Shown here piece by piece: positions 32,412 to 40,669 of a stretch of 50,653 nucleotides of DNA. Both the position numbers and the translations under genes were made by a program. Location of the stretch: assembly GCF_030269645.1 (NCBI RefSeq), contig NZ_BSTR01000057.1, positions 1-50,653 on the forward strand. The letters are read 5' to 3'. The stretch's first letter is position 1. Every line of letters starts with the position of its first letter. The DNA comes from Actinokineospora sp. NBRC 105648 (GTDB lineage: Bacteria > Actinomycetota > Actinomycetes > Mycobacteriales > Pseudonocardiaceae). The notes beneath the pieces are model-generated. The model saw only the letters and a program-made list of their open reading frames with translations. It did no database searches and was not told the origin of the DNA.

Positions 32412-33482
32412 TCATTCCTCCACAGTAGACAGTTGGTCGAGCACCGTGGTGGCCTGCTTGACGACCCGGTCGAGCAGCTCGGCACAGGTCGGCAGGTCCT
32501 CGATCAGGCCGACCACCTGCCCGGTCGCCATCACGCCGACGTCGGTGCGACCCTCGAGCAGCGCGGAGCGGTAGAGCATCGGCGCGTTCGCGGCCATCAC
32601 GACCTGGCTCCAGCTCAGGTCTTGGCCCTTGCGCATGGCCAGGCCCTCGCGGACCAGGTCACCCCACGAGGTGCCGGAGATCTTGCGGAACGCCACGGCG
32701 TTGCGGGCGGCGCGCAGCACCCTGCCCGCCGCGTTGGACTTCTCCAGCTGGTCGACGGTGCCCGCGCGCAGGACCCGCTGCGGCACACCGTCCACTTCGG
32801 TCGTCAGCACGGTGTCGGCGACCGTCTTGGCCAGGTAGAACTCCTTGACCTCCTGGTCCACCGGCGACTCGGCGGTGAGCAGGAACCTGGTCCCCATCGC
32901 GATCCCGTCGGCACCGTAGGCCAGCGCGGCGACCAGCCCGCGGCCGTCGAAGAACCCACCTGCGCCGATGACGACCGTGCCAGTGCCGCCCACAGCGTCG
33001 ACGACCTGCGGGAGCAGCAGGCTGGTCGGCACGCCACCGGTGTGGCCGCCGCCCTCGCCCCCCTGCACGATCACCGCGTCGACGCCCCAGGCGGCGACCT
33101 TCTCGGCGTGCCTGCGCGCGCCGATCGAGCACACCACGACCAGTCCGGCGTCCTTGCACCTGGCGATCAGCGCTTCCTTGGGCGCCAAGGCGAACGAGAC
33201 GACCTTGACCCCGGCGCTGACGAGCAGGTCGATCCGGCGCTCGACATCGAGCTGGTCGGCGCGGATGTTCACGCCGAACGGCGCGGCGGTGCCCTTCTTG
33301 ATCCGGTCGACCTCGGTGACGAGCTCGTCGTAGGTGAGCAGCCCGGCGGACAGGATGCCGAGTCCGCCCGCCCGCGCGGTCGCCGTGGTCAGGCCCGCGT
33401 CGGAGACGTAGCCCATCCCGGTCTGCACGATCGGGTACCGGACACCGAAGAGGTCACAAGCCTTGGTGTGCAACGGGCTCAT
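32412..33482 (-). CDS. ipdC: IpdC-like flavin enoyl reductase (nitronate-monooxygenase family)
   Basis: 356 aa; ATG 33482 overlaps the ipdB stop by 4 bp. FMN TIM-barrel of the nitronate monooxygenase family: YPIVQTGMGYVSDAGLTTATARAG at the N-terminus, VQGGEGGGHTG near residue 140, and GADGIAMGTRFLLTAES for phosphate binding. Length, position next to ipdAB and sequence fit IpdC (Rv3553), which acts with a carboxyl-CoA intermediate during HIP ring D breakdown. Nitronate oxidation is unlikely in this context. Confidence 0.92.
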   Translation of the reverse strand: MSPLHTKACDLFGVRYPIVQTGMGYVSDAGLTTATARAGGLGILSAGLLTYDELVTEVDRIKKGTAAPFGVNIRADQLDVERRIDLLVSAGVKVVSFALAPKEALIARCKDAGLVVVCSIGARRHAEKVAAWGVDAVIVQGGEGGGHTGGVPTSLLLPQVVDAVGGTGTVVIGAGGFFDGRGLVAALAYGADGIAMGTRFLLTAESPVDQEVKEFYLAKTVADTVLTTEVDGVPQRVLRAGTVDQLEKSNAAGRVLRAARNAVAFRKISGTSWGDLVREGLAMRKGQDLSWSQVVMAANAPMLYRSALLEGRTDVGVMATGQVVGLIEDLPTCAELLDRVVKQATTVLDQLSTVEE

Positions 33483-34240
33483 GACGGCACCTCGCGGTCC
33501 CGCAGGCTGTCCGGGTCCAAGACCTCGCGGATGAGCTGCAGTTCGTCGTCGGTCGGTAACCTGCTGGTCGGCACATCGCCCTCGACCGTCAGCGGGAACC
33601 CAGTGGCGGCAAGGACTTCGTCGACTGTGACGCCCGGGTGCACCGAGGCCAGCCTAAGCGAGCCGTCGTCGGCGTAGTCGAGGACAGCCAGGTTGGTGAC
33701 CACCCGGCGCAGGTCGTGGTAGCGGCGGGCGGCACCGACGGCCCGGTCGTTGCCGACCCCGGCCACCATGTCCACCTTGGACACGAAGACCCGGACGGAG
33801 TGCTTGGGCACCCAGTAGCTCGTCGGGTGGCTGACCGAGTTGCCCGGCGCGCCGCGCACCCCGAGCAGCTGCACCTTGGGCCGGTGGTAGTCGCCGATGG
33901 CGGAGATGTTGGCGTTGCCGAAACCATCCACTTGGGATGGGATCATCATGACGTGCCGCTTGCCGTGCCACACCAGGTCGAAGATCGTGCGGAACGGCAC
34001 CCACGCCTCGACCTCGCCGACCGCGGGCGCACCAACCGGCCAGGTGCCGCGCAAGAGCTGCGCCTCACCGTCGGAGATCATCAGGTCGGGCTCGAAGGTG
34101 TGCCGGGCCAGTCGGACCCCGATCGCCGGAATGGTGCCGAACGCGCTGGCCAGCACCTCACCGTTGCCGCGGAAGGCGTCCGCGCAGGCGACCGCGCACA
34201 CCTCGGCGCGGGTCGCGGTCTTGGTCACCGTGCTGGTCAT
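33479..34240 (-). CDS. ipdB: IpdB-like steroid ring-opening hydrolase, beta subunit
   Basis: 253 aa; ATG 34240 overlaps the ipdA stop (ATGA). It has a class I CoA-transferase beta fold: ACADAFRGNGEVLASAFGTIPAIG, DGEAQLLRG, and HVMMIPSQVDGFGNANISAIGDY. With IpdA it forms a heterotetramer that, in mycobacteria and rhodococci, hydrolytically opens the last steroid ring of COCHEA-CoA rather than transferring CoA. The motif GVRGAPGNSVSHPTSYWV is characteristic. Adjacent coupled genes confirm the pairing. Confidence 0.94.
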   Translation of the reverse strand: MTSTVTKTATRAEVCAVACADAFRGNGEVLASAFGTIPAIGVRLARHTFEPDLMISDGEAQLLRGTWPVGAPAVGEVEAWVPFRTIFDLVWHGKRHVMMIPSQVDGFGNANISAIGDYHRPKVQLLGVRGAPGNSVSHPTSYWVPKHSVRVFVSKVDMVAGVGNDRAVGAARRYHDLRRVVTNLAVLDYADDGSLRLASVHPGVTVDEVLAATGFPLTVEGDVPTSRLPTDDELQLIREVLDPDSLRDREVPS

Positions 34241-35088
34241 GCGGGGATCTCCTGCCTGACCGCGGGCCACTGGGCGTCCGGGCCGGTGAGGTAGCGGTCG
34301 GCGAACTCCTGCCAGGTGCCCGGGTCCGCGGCGGCGGTGACGTAGGCGCGCTGGAAGTCCTCGTCGCGCTCGTAGTCGGGGACGCAGGAGGTGAAGTGCG
34401 CGCCGCCGGGGGCCTCGACCACACCGGTGACCATCATCCGATTGATCTTCAGGGTGGCCGGGTGCGCCGTCCGGGTCAGCTCGGCGGTGGGCACGATCCG
34501 CTCGCAGGAGACGAAAGCCTGCTCGGCGGCCAGGCAGTACAGGTCGTCGAAGTACGGGTCGGGCCCGAGGAACTGCGCGTTGCCGTGCAGGTCGGCCCGG
34601 TTCATGTGGACGATCGCGGCGTCGAGGTGCAGGGCGGGCATGGCCAGCAGCTCCTCGCCGTCGTACGGGTCGGAAACCGTGCGCAGGTGCGGGTTGTAGG
34701 TGACCACATCGGACCCGAGCCCCGCCCGCGTCGGCAGGAACGGCAACTTCACGGCGGCGGCGTAGAGGCCCCACTGGAGCATGCCCTCGTCGTACTCGGC
34801 CACCTCGACCGCGCCCGCCTGCCGGGCGGCGCGGAAGTGCGGGTCGAGCGCGATCGAGTCGAGCGAGACGAACCCGAAGACGACCTTGCGCACCTTCCCG
34901 GCCGCGCACAGCAGCCCCACGTCCGGGCCGCCGTAGCTGACCACGGTGAGGTCGGTCAGGTCGGAGCGCAGGATCTCGCGCACCAGGGCCATCGGCTTGC
35001 GCCGGGAGCCCCAGCCGCCGATGCCCAGGGTCATCCCGGACCGCAGCCTGCCCACGACGTCAGTGCCGGTCATCCGCTTGTCGGCCAT
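34237..35088 (-). CDS. ipdA: IpdA-like steroid ring-opening hydrolase, alpha subunit
   Basis: 283 aa from ATG 35088, with AGGGGG about nine bases upstream. It is the CoA-transferase alpha-like subunit: SGMTLGIGGWGSRRKPMALVREILRSDLTDLTVVSYGGPD-type text, FVSLDSIALDP, NRADLHGNAQF, and VEAPGGAHFTSCVPDYERDE-type sequence all match IpdA (Rv3551). It is the first gene of the operon; 23 bp upstream of its start lies a KstR2-type operator. An in-frame start further upstream would run into the operator, so ATG 35088 is preferred. Confidence 0.95.
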   Translation of the reverse strand: MADKRMTGTDVVGRLRSGMTLGIGGWGSRRKPMALVREILRSDLTDLTVVSYGGPDVGLLCAAGKVRKVVFGFVSLDSIALDPHFRAARQAGAVEVAEYDEGMLQWGLYAAAVKLPFLPTRAGLGSDVVTYNPHLRTVSDPYDGEELLAMPALHLDAAIVHMNRADLHGNAQFLGPDPYFDDLYCLAAEQAFVSCERIVPTAELTRTAHPATLKINRMMVTGVVEAPGGAHFTSCVPDYERDEDFQRAYVTAAADPGTWQEFADRYLTGPDAQWPAVRQEIPA

Positions 35089-35110
35089 CCACAGCCCCCT
35101 CTCGCTATGT

Positions 35111-35124
35111 AGCAAGCGCTTGGT
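35111..35124. promoter_or_regulatory. KstR2-type operator 1 (ipd operon / divergent crotonase)
   Basis: AGCAAGCGCTTGGT is an exact match to the published mycobacterial KstR2 consensus AnCAAGnnCTTGnT. It sits in the 92-bp gap between ipdA and the divergent crotonase, 23 bp from one start and 57 bp from the other, and just upstream of a TACAGT (35129-35134) that could be the rightward -10 box. Binding by a TetR repressor sensitive to HIP-CoA would control both directions. Confidence 0.85.
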
Positions 35125-35180
35125 TGGGTACAGTACCAGGGACACCCCATCCGTCAAGCTCGCCGTTCCGGAGGACCTCG

Positions 35181-35936
35181 ATGACCGTGCACATCGCGCT
35201 GTTCGGCCAGGTCAGAGTGCTGACGATCGACCGCCCGGCGGTGCGCAACGCCCTGGACAACGCTGCTCTGCGCGCGCTGCACGAGGCCCTGGAGTCCGCC
35301 GCCGACGACCCGTCCGTCCGCGCCGTGGTGATCACCGCGACCGGCTCGAAGGCGTTCAGCGCGGGCCTGGACCTCAAGGCACTGGCCGTCGACGGCCTAC
35401 CGGACCCGTCCCGCAGCCCGGTGAACCTGCTGCGGGGCTCGTTCCCCAAGCCGGTGATCGCCGCGGTGAACGGCGCGGCCGTTGGGGGCGGCTTCGAGCT
35501 GGTGCTGGCCTGCGACCTGGTGGTGGCGGCCCCGCACGCGGTGTTCGCGCTGCCGGAGGTGAGTCGCGGCATCGCGGCGACCGAGGGCGGCACCGACCTA
35601 CCGCAGCGCGTGCCGCTGCCAGTGGCGTTGGAGATGGGTCTGACCGGCGCCCCGATCACCGCGGCCCGGGCCTTCGACCTGGGGCTGGTGAACGCCTTGG
35701 CCGAGGACGCCCTGACCGCAGCCCTGGGCCTGGCAGGCCGAATCGCCGCCAACTCCCCTATTGCGGTCGCGGCGACCAAACGCCTGATGCGGCTCTCCCT
35801 GGTCGGCGCCGACGCCCAAGCAGCCAACAGGGCGGCCAACCTCACGGCAACGGCCGAACTGGCCACCGGTCCAGATGCGGCGGAGGGGGCGGCGGCCTTT
35901 GTAGAGAAGCGCGCGCCGAGGTGGACACCAGCCTGA
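35181..35936 (+). CDS. Enoyl-CoA hydratase/isomerase family protein
   Basis: 251 aa from ATG 35181, with GGAGG at 35170. Crotonase signatures: FSAGLDLKAL near residue 58 and VNGAAVGGGFELVLACDLVVA near residue 97; LPEVSRGIAATEGGTDLPQRV follows. The catalytic glutamates appear in the family positions. It is the only rightward gene of the steroid locus and shares the KstR2-type operator with the ipd operon, so co-induction by the same ligand is expected. The exact substrate is uncertain; this is the third crotonase at the locus. Confidence 0.9.
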   Translation: MTVHIALFGQVRVLTIDRPAVRNALDNAALRALHEALESAADDPSVRAVVITATGSKAFSAGLDLKALAVDGLPDPSRSPVNLLRGSFPKPVIAAVNGAAVGGGFELVLACDLVVAAPHAVFALPEVSRGIAATEGGTDLPQRVPLPVALEMGLTGAPITAARAFDLGLVNALAEDALTAALGLAGRIAANSPIAVAATKRLMRLSLVGADAQAANRAANLTATAELATGPDAAEGAAAFVEKRAPRWTPA

Positions 35937-36045
35937 TCCCCACCGGGTGAGGTCCGTCGTGACCAGTGTGACCACGTCGTTCCGCAGGATTCGGTCACCA
36001 CGCCACCGTCGCCGGGCACCACCCCCGACGACGCGGAGCCCGGAC

Positions 36046-36642
36046 ATGCGCACAACACCCGTCCCCTACATCGCCACGTGGAGTGAGGAGGACATCCCTT
36101 ACCCGCACGTCGTCACCCGCCCGGATGGTCGCGGTATCGGCTATGCCGACGAGTCGATCCTCGACCGCGACACCCGCGGCGTGCTGTGGGACCGGGCCAC
36201 CGGACGTCCCGGCGGGCGCCCCCAGTTCGCCCGGATCCACCCGCTCCGCCAACGGCGGACCATGCTCCGCTTGCTCTGCCAGGTCTGCGCCAGTCCTGCG
36301 GACCGCGACGACGACGGCGTGCTCTGGGTCCTGTGGAACCGCACCACCGACTGGCCGGACTGGCCGGAACGGGCGCTGGTCAGCGAGCCCCCGATCTGCT
36401 TGCCCTGCCTGGACCACGCCCTGCGGCTGTGCCCGGCGTTGCGGGAGGGCCACTTCATCATCCGCGCCCGCAGCTACGACCTGTACGGCGTCGACGGCCT
36501 GCCGTACTCCCCCGCGTTCCCGCGCCCGGTGCCCCGGGATCGGGAGATCGTCCCGTTCTCGTCCCCGGTCATCGCGTGGACCCTGGCCAGCAAACTCGCC
36601 CGCCGATTGGGTGACTGCACTGTGATTACCGCGCTCACATGA
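36046..36642 (+). CDS. Hypothetical protein with two CxxC motifs
   Basis: 198 aa from ATG 36046, with GGAG ten bases upstream. LLCQVCAS near residue 88 and ICLPCLDHALRLC near residue 128 give two CxxC pairs that could bind one zinc ion. Other conserved-looking parts are TWSEEDIPYPHVV at the N-terminus and FPRPVPRDREIVPFSSP. No catalytic motif is evident. Proteins of this type are common beside XRE-family genes in Pseudonocardiales and Streptomyces, and an XRE gene follows here after 79 bp. Confidence 0.7.
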   Translation: MRTTPVPYIATWSEEDIPYPHVVTRPDGRGIGYADESILDRDTRGVLWDRATGRPGGRPQFARIHPLRQRRTMLRLLCQVCASPADRDDDGVLWVLWNRTTDWPDWPERALVSEPPICLPCLDHALRLCPALREGHFIIRARSYDLYGVDGLPYSPAFPRPVPRDREIVPFSSPVIAWTLASKLARRLGDCTVITALT

Positions 36643-36721
36643 CCCGTCACAGGCCGGCTATGGTGGAGATTGGTAGACACGCACCACAGGCACGGATCGG
36701 CCGGCGAGGAGCAGGCGGACT

Positions 36722-38146
36722 ATGGCGCGGGAACCAGACTCGATCACCGACCTCCGCCGCGACCTCGGCGGCAGACTCGCGGTGTTCCGGGTGGCGGCGG
36801 GGCTTACGCAGGCGAACCTGGCCCACCGGATGTACGTGGACCGCTCGATGATCGCCCACCTCGAACGCGGCCGCGGCAACGCAACCGCGCAGTGGTGGGC
36901 AAAAGCGGACACCCAGGTCAACGCTGGCGGTGTGCTGGTGGCGCGGTACGAGCAGCTGGAATCCGCCCGAGCCGCCCGCGAGGCCGAGACCCGCCGGGTA
37001 GCCCTGGACCAGGCCCGAACCCAAGCCAACACCTGGCGCGCGAACCCACCCGTAGCTCCGCACCCGGAGTCAGAGCAGTCGACGTTCCGAGAACCGGCGA
37101 CGAACATGGACCGCCGCGACCTCCTGAGACTCCTCGGCGTCGCGGCGGCACCGTCCTGGCTCGGCCCGCTGAACGCCGACGACCACGAACGCTTGGCCCA
37201 GGCCACCCTCACCCCACGACGAGTCGATGAGCGCGTGCTCGAGCACATCGAGTCGCTGCTGGTCGGCAGCAAGGCCACCGACGCCCAACTCGGCCCGGAG
37301 GTCGCGCTCTACACCGCCCGGGCCCAGACCCACCTGCTGCGGGCGATGATCGACCAGTGCCCGGACTCGCTGCGCCCCCGGCTCCTGTCCACCCTGGGCC
37401 ACGGACTCGCGATTTGCGGGTGGCTCACCTTCAACACCGGCGACAACCACGGCGCGGAACGCTTCTACGAACAGGCGCGCACGTTCGCCCACGAAGCCCG
37501 CGACCCAGACCTCGCCGCGTTCACCCTCGCCAACCACGCGCTGCTCGCCATCTGGTCCAAGAGGCCGCGCACCGCGGTCGACCACAGCCTCGCCGCCGAC
37601 TACTGGGCGAGCCGGACCGACAACGCCCCACTCAAGGCGTTCATCGCGGACATGTCCGCGATGTCCCTGGCCGCGGCAGACAACCCGGCGGACTCGCTCC
37701 GCAAGTTGGACACCACTCCTCGACACCTCGACGCCCTGCCCAACGCCGCCCCGTCGCACTTCTACTACTACAGCGACGCCATCCACACCTCGCGCCGTGG
37801 GCAAACCTTGCTCACACTTGGCAGAACCAGCGAGGCGATCCCCATCATCACCCGATCACTCGGCCTGTACGAGACCCTCAAACGCACCGACCCCACCCAA
37901 CTCGGGATCAAGCGCAACATCATCGCCAGCGAACTGGAACTCAGCAAAGCCCACGCCATCAACCGCGATGTCGACGAATCAGTGCGAGTCGTCTCGGCCG
38001 CGATACCCCGGATCACTGAGAACCCCACTCCCCGCATGGGTGAAAGACTTCAGGACATCCTCGACCACCTACAGCCCTGGGCCAACACCCCCGCCATCCG
38101 CGAACTGACCGACAGCTTGCGCCACCAGAAGCTCATCACCCACTAG
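36722..38146 (+). CDS. XRE-family regulator with TPR-like C-terminal domain
   Basis: 474 aa. HTH of the XRE type spans residues about 14-70 (LAVFRVAAGLTQANLAHRMYVDRSMIAHLERGRG). A linker of about 50 residues follows, then a helical repeat domain from MDRRDLLRLLGVAAAPSWLG to the end, with TPR-like helices (HGAERFYEQARTFAHEA, DLAAFTLANHALLAIW). Actinobacteria encode many such orphan regulators with unknown ligands. The C-terminal domain is duplicated in the next gene. No Shine-Dalgarno is strong; GGAGCAGGCGG lies a little upstream. Confidence 0.88.
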   Translation: MAREPDSITDLRRDLGGRLAVFRVAAGLTQANLAHRMYVDRSMIAHLERGRGNATAQWWAKADTQVNAGGVLVARYEQLESARAAREAETRRVALDQARTQANTWRANPPVAPHPESEQSTFREPATNMDRRDLLRLLGVAAAPSWLGPLNADDHERLAQATLTPRRVDERVLEHIESLLVGSKATDAQLGPEVALYTARAQTHLLRAMIDQCPDSLRPRLLSTLGHGLAICGWLTFNTGDNHGAERFYEQARTFAHEARDPDLAAFTLANHALLAIWSKRPRTAVDHSLAADYWASRTDNAPLKAFIADMSAMSLAAADNPADSLRKLDTTPRHLDALPNAAPSHFYYYSDAIHTSRRGQTLLTLGRTSEAIPIITRSLGLYETLKRTDPTQLGIKRNIIASELELSKAHAINRDVDESVRVVSAAIPRITENPTPRMGERLQDILDHLQPWANTPAIRELTDSLRHQKLITH

Positions 38147-38177
38147 TCCCACGCACCCGAGCGATACCCCCGAGTCG

Positions 38178-39251
38178 ATGCAGTCGATGTTTCGAGAATG
38201 GGTGAGCGGCATGGACCGACGCGACCTGTTGAAGCTCCTCGGCGTCGCGGCGGTCCCGCCCTGGCTCGACTCCCCGAACACCGACGACCACGAACGGCTG
38301 GCCCGTGCGGTGCTGGCGCCCCAACGAGTAGACGCGCAGGTCATCGACCACATCGATGCCCTGGTGTTCGACGCCTACGTCGCGGACACGCGGTTCGGCC
38401 CCGAGATCGCGCTGGCGACGGTCCGCGCCCAGTCCGACCTGTTGCACGCCATGGTCGACTCGTGCCCCCAAACCCTGCGACCGCGACTGCTCTCGGTCCT
38501 CGGCAACGCGGTGCGGATCTGCGGCTGGCTGAGCTTCAACGCCGGCGACAAACCGTCTGCGGCGAGCTACTACGAGCGAGCCCGCCGGCTGGCTCACCAG
38601 GCCGGCGATCCAGACCTCGCCGCGTTCACCCTCGCCGACCACGCCATCCTGGCAATCTGGGCGAAGCAACCACGAACAGCGGTCGACCACAGCCTCGCCG
38701 CCGACTACTGGGTGGCCCGCGGCGGCAACCCCACGTTGAAGGCATTCGTCTCCGACATGACAGCGGTCTCCCACGCGGCGGCGGGCAACGGCTCAGACGC
38801 GTTGCGGCAATTCGACGCCACCGGCAAACACCTTGACGACCTGCCCAACGCGACCCCGGTGCCGTACTACAACTACAGCCACGCGATCCACACCGCCCGA
38901 CGCGGTCAAGCGCTGCTCAGCCTCGGGCGCACCAGCGAGGCCGTTCCCATCATCACCAACTCGCTCGCCATGTACAAAACGCTGGAACGCACCGACAAGA
39001 CCCAGGTCGGCACCGCCCGCAACCTCCTCATCAGCGAACTGGAACTCAGCAAAGCCCGCGCCATCGAGGGCGAAGTCGAGGAAGCTGTCCGCATCATCAC
39101 CGACGCCACCCCACGCATCACCCAGCTCCCCACTCCCCGCATGGGCGAACGACTCCAGGACATCCTCGACCACCTACAGCCCTGGGCCGACACCCCCGCC
39201 ATCCGCGAACTGACCAACGGCCTGCGCCACCAGAAGCTCATCGCCCGCTAG
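38178..39251 (+). CDS. TPR-like paralogue of the preceding regulator, lacking the HTH
   Basis: 357 aa from ATG 38178; ATG 38211 (MDRRDLLKLLG), preceded by GGTGAG, may be the true start. It aligns along its whole length with residues about 118-474 of the preceding protein, ending in the same RMGERLQDILDHLQPWA and IRELT-LRHQKLI. Homology extends into the 31 bp before the start, which correspond to the linker codons of the parent gene, so this is a tandem duplication that copied only the 3' part. It cannot bind DNA by itself; it may hetero-oligomerise with the parent or be decaying slowly, but the frame is intact. Confidence 0.85.
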   Translation: MQSMFREWVSGMDRRDLLKLLGVAAVPPWLDSPNTDDHERLARAVLAPQRVDAQVIDHIDALVFDAYVADTRFGPEIALATVRAQSDLLHAMVDSCPQTLRPRLLSVLGNAVRICGWLSFNAGDKPSAASYYERARRLAHQAGDPDLAAFTLADHAILAIWAKQPRTAVDHSLAADYWVARGGNPTLKAFVSDMTAVSHAAAGNGSDALRQFDATGKHLDDLPNATPVPYYNYSHAIHTARRGQALLSLGRTSEAVPIITNSLAMYKTLERTDKTQVGTARNLLISELELSKARAIEGEVEEAVRIITDATPRITQLPTPRMGERLQDILDHLQPWADTPAIRELTNGLRHQKLIAR

Positions 39252-39421
39252 TCCCAGACGTCGAAACCCTTGGCCAGCACGGATTGCAGGTGCTCGGGGT
39301 GCGCACCGAAGTACTGGACCTCAGGCCCCTCAGGCGAACGCCGCACTGCGATCTGGACGTAGTCAGCGGCATCCGCAGTGTCCTCACCACAGATGCAACA
39401 CCGAAGCCGGTCGTATTCCAT
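39248..39421 (-). CDS. 57-aa CCxCG-domain protein, copy 1
   Basis: 57 aa, too short for routine gene calling. ATG 39421 shares its A with the upstream TGA (TGATG), so translation is coupled. It has RLRCCICGEDTADAADYVQIA, then VQYFGAHPEHLQSVLAKGF and a short tail. The same pattern (CCxCG, about 8-10 residues, DY-hydrophobic, a charged stretch, GAHPxCLQSVLAxGF) occurs in three other domains within 1.8 kb. The paired cysteines suggest a small zinc site. Its 3' end overlaps the convergent regulator-like gene by 4 bp. Confidence 0.7.
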   Translation of the reverse strand: MEYDRLRCCICGEDTADAADYVQIAVRRSPEGPEVQYFGAHPEHLQSVLAKGFDVWD

Positions 39422-39702
39422 CAGCCGCGGTGACCCATCGCGCGCAGGACGTCGGCCGCCCAGACGAGCCCGTACCCGACCACCCGGTCCGGGTCGGTCA
39501 GCATGTCCGACAGGTGTGCCCAGGACTCGCTCAGTTGCCCCACGGTCAACTCCACGGGCGTTCGCGTCGGGTCGTAGCGGGCGTCGGGCGGGACTTCCCA
39601 GAAGTAGTCACGGTCAAGGGGCACCGACTGAGGCGCGTTCGCGAGCAGCAGGTCCAAGACTCGGCGCAGGTCGGCGACCGGGATATCAACACCTTGACTC
39701 AT
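39421..39702 (-). CDS. Small acidic protein, immunity-like
   Basis: 93 aa: MSQGVDIPVADLRRVLDLLL, then LDRDYFWEVPPDARYD, ELTVGQLSESWAHL and VVGYGLVWAADVLRAMG. I recall similar small acidic proteins next to toxin-system genes in many bacteria, but cannot name a Pfam family with confidence. It is coupled to the CCxCG copy 1 gene through TGATG and lies in a run of small minus-strand genes. The Shine-Dalgarno is weak. An immunity role is inferred from context only. Confidence 0.65.
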   Translation of the reverse strand: MSQGVDIPVADLRRVLDLLLANAPQSVPLDRDYFWEVPPDARYDPTRTPVELTVGQLSESWAHLSDMLTDPDRVVGYGLVWAADVLRAMGHRG

Positions 39703-39729
39703 CAGCGGAGAGTATCGCGCCAGCAGGTG

Positions 39730-40221
39730 TCAAGCGCGGACGAGTGGATCGTCGGCCCTCATCTGCAGCACGGCGTCTTCCTGGGGCACAGTGTCCAGGT
39801 TGTAGTAGGGCGGTTCGTCGTCGCGGTCGGTCCAGAAGGTGACGTGGGCTTCCCAGAACGGATTCTCGGTCCGGGACAACCCGATACTGACCTGGCCGGT
39901 GACCAGCGCGGTGCCATGGGCCGGGGCCAGCATCGAGGTGAGGTAGGCCCAGGATCGGCGGACCACGATCGTCCGCCGATCCTGGTGGTCGAGGGGGATG
40001 TCGTAGTCGACCATCCCCCGGCCGTTGACCGCGGCCTCGTAGTCGGTGCGGTCGCTAAAAGCCGACCGATGTCCGGCGTAAGAGGCACGCAGTGCGGTGG
40101 CGACGACCGCGCCGTCCGGTTCAACGGTCCAACCCTGCCGCACGGCGTCCGCCATCCAGCCCGGTGGGACATCAGACAGCCCGACGCTCGCTAGGTCGAC
40201 GGTGCCGAGCAGGACCCGCAT
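39730..40221 (-). CDS. Hypothetical protein in small-gene array
   Basis: 163 aa from ATG 40221, four bases after the stop of the 61-aa gene upstream. It has no signal peptide or membrane helix. Features include SDVPPGWMADAVRQGWTVEPDGAV near the N-terminus, a central RRTIVVRRSWAYLTSMLAP and FWEAHVTFWTDRDDEPPYYN towards the end, rich in aromatic residues. No family is recognised. Close packing with neighbours suggests one operon. Confidence 0.55.
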   Translation of the reverse strand: MRVLLGTVDLASVGLSDVPPGWMADAVRQGWTVEPDGAVVATALRASYAGHRSAFSDRTDYEAAVNGRGMVDYDIPLDHQDRRTIVVRRSWAYLTSMLAPAHGTALVTGQVSIGLSRTENPFWEAHVTFWTDRDDEPPYYNLDTVPQEDAVLQMRADDPLVRA

Positions 40222-40225
40222 CGCG

Positions 40226-40411
40226 TCAGTGCACCGCATCCAGTTCACCCCCTCGGACAACCAGGGTGACCACAGCCCGAGCGCGGTCCACCAGGAGACA
40301 TCCTTCGCGGGCCGTGAAGACGGCCGAGGCCTGGCGGATGAGGTCCGCCGCTTCGGGGTGGACCACCACAGCCTCCCGCGCGGTGGTTTCCGCGAACTCC
40401 TTATCACGCAA
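40226..40411 (-). CDS. Hypothetical 61-aa protein
   Basis: 61 aa; the start at 40411 is TTG, the only available initiator, and no strong Shine-Dalgarno precedes it. The sequence AAREAVVVHPEAADLIRQAS-like text and VFTAREGCLLVDRARAVVTLVVRGG suggest a small alpha/beta domain. It lies 12 bp after CCxCG copy 2 and 4 bp before the next gene. No function can be assigned. Confidence 0.4.
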   Translation of the reverse strand: MRDKEFAETTAREAVVVHPEAADLIRQASAVFTAREGCLLVDRARAVVTLVVRGGELDAVH

Positions 40412-40423
40412 CCGAAGCCGTGG

Positions 40424-40627
40424 TCACAGCACCTTGTGGATCTCGATGGGGACACCTACCGCGACCACCGATTGCAGGCAGTCCGGGTGCGCCCCCAGGT
40501 CCTGGAAGTACACATCGGACTCCGGCACCGTCAGCCTGATCGCGATGTAGTCCGGCGGCTCGGGGTTGGCACCGCAGATACAGCACTGGAACACGGTACC
40601 GGACGTTCCCGTCGCGACCGCTGTCAT
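40424..40627 (-). CDS. 67-aa CCxCG-domain protein, copy 2
   Basis: 67 aa from ATG 40627, with GGGAG five bases upstream; GTG 40633 is a poorer start. It has VFQCCICGANPEPPDYIAIRL, then DVYFQDLGAHPDCLQSVVAVG and the tail VPIEIHKVL. This aligns with copy 1 and with both halves of the next gene (tail VEIHEM). The extra Cys in AHPDC could complete a three-Cys or Cys/His metal site. Confidence 0.68.
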   Translation of the reverse strand: MTAVATGTSGTVFQCCICGANPEPPDYIAIRLTVPESDVYFQDLGAHPDCLQSVVAVGVPIEIHKVL

Positions 40628-40669
40628 GCGCACTCCCGCTCATCCGCAACCTGCACTTGAAGGACCATC

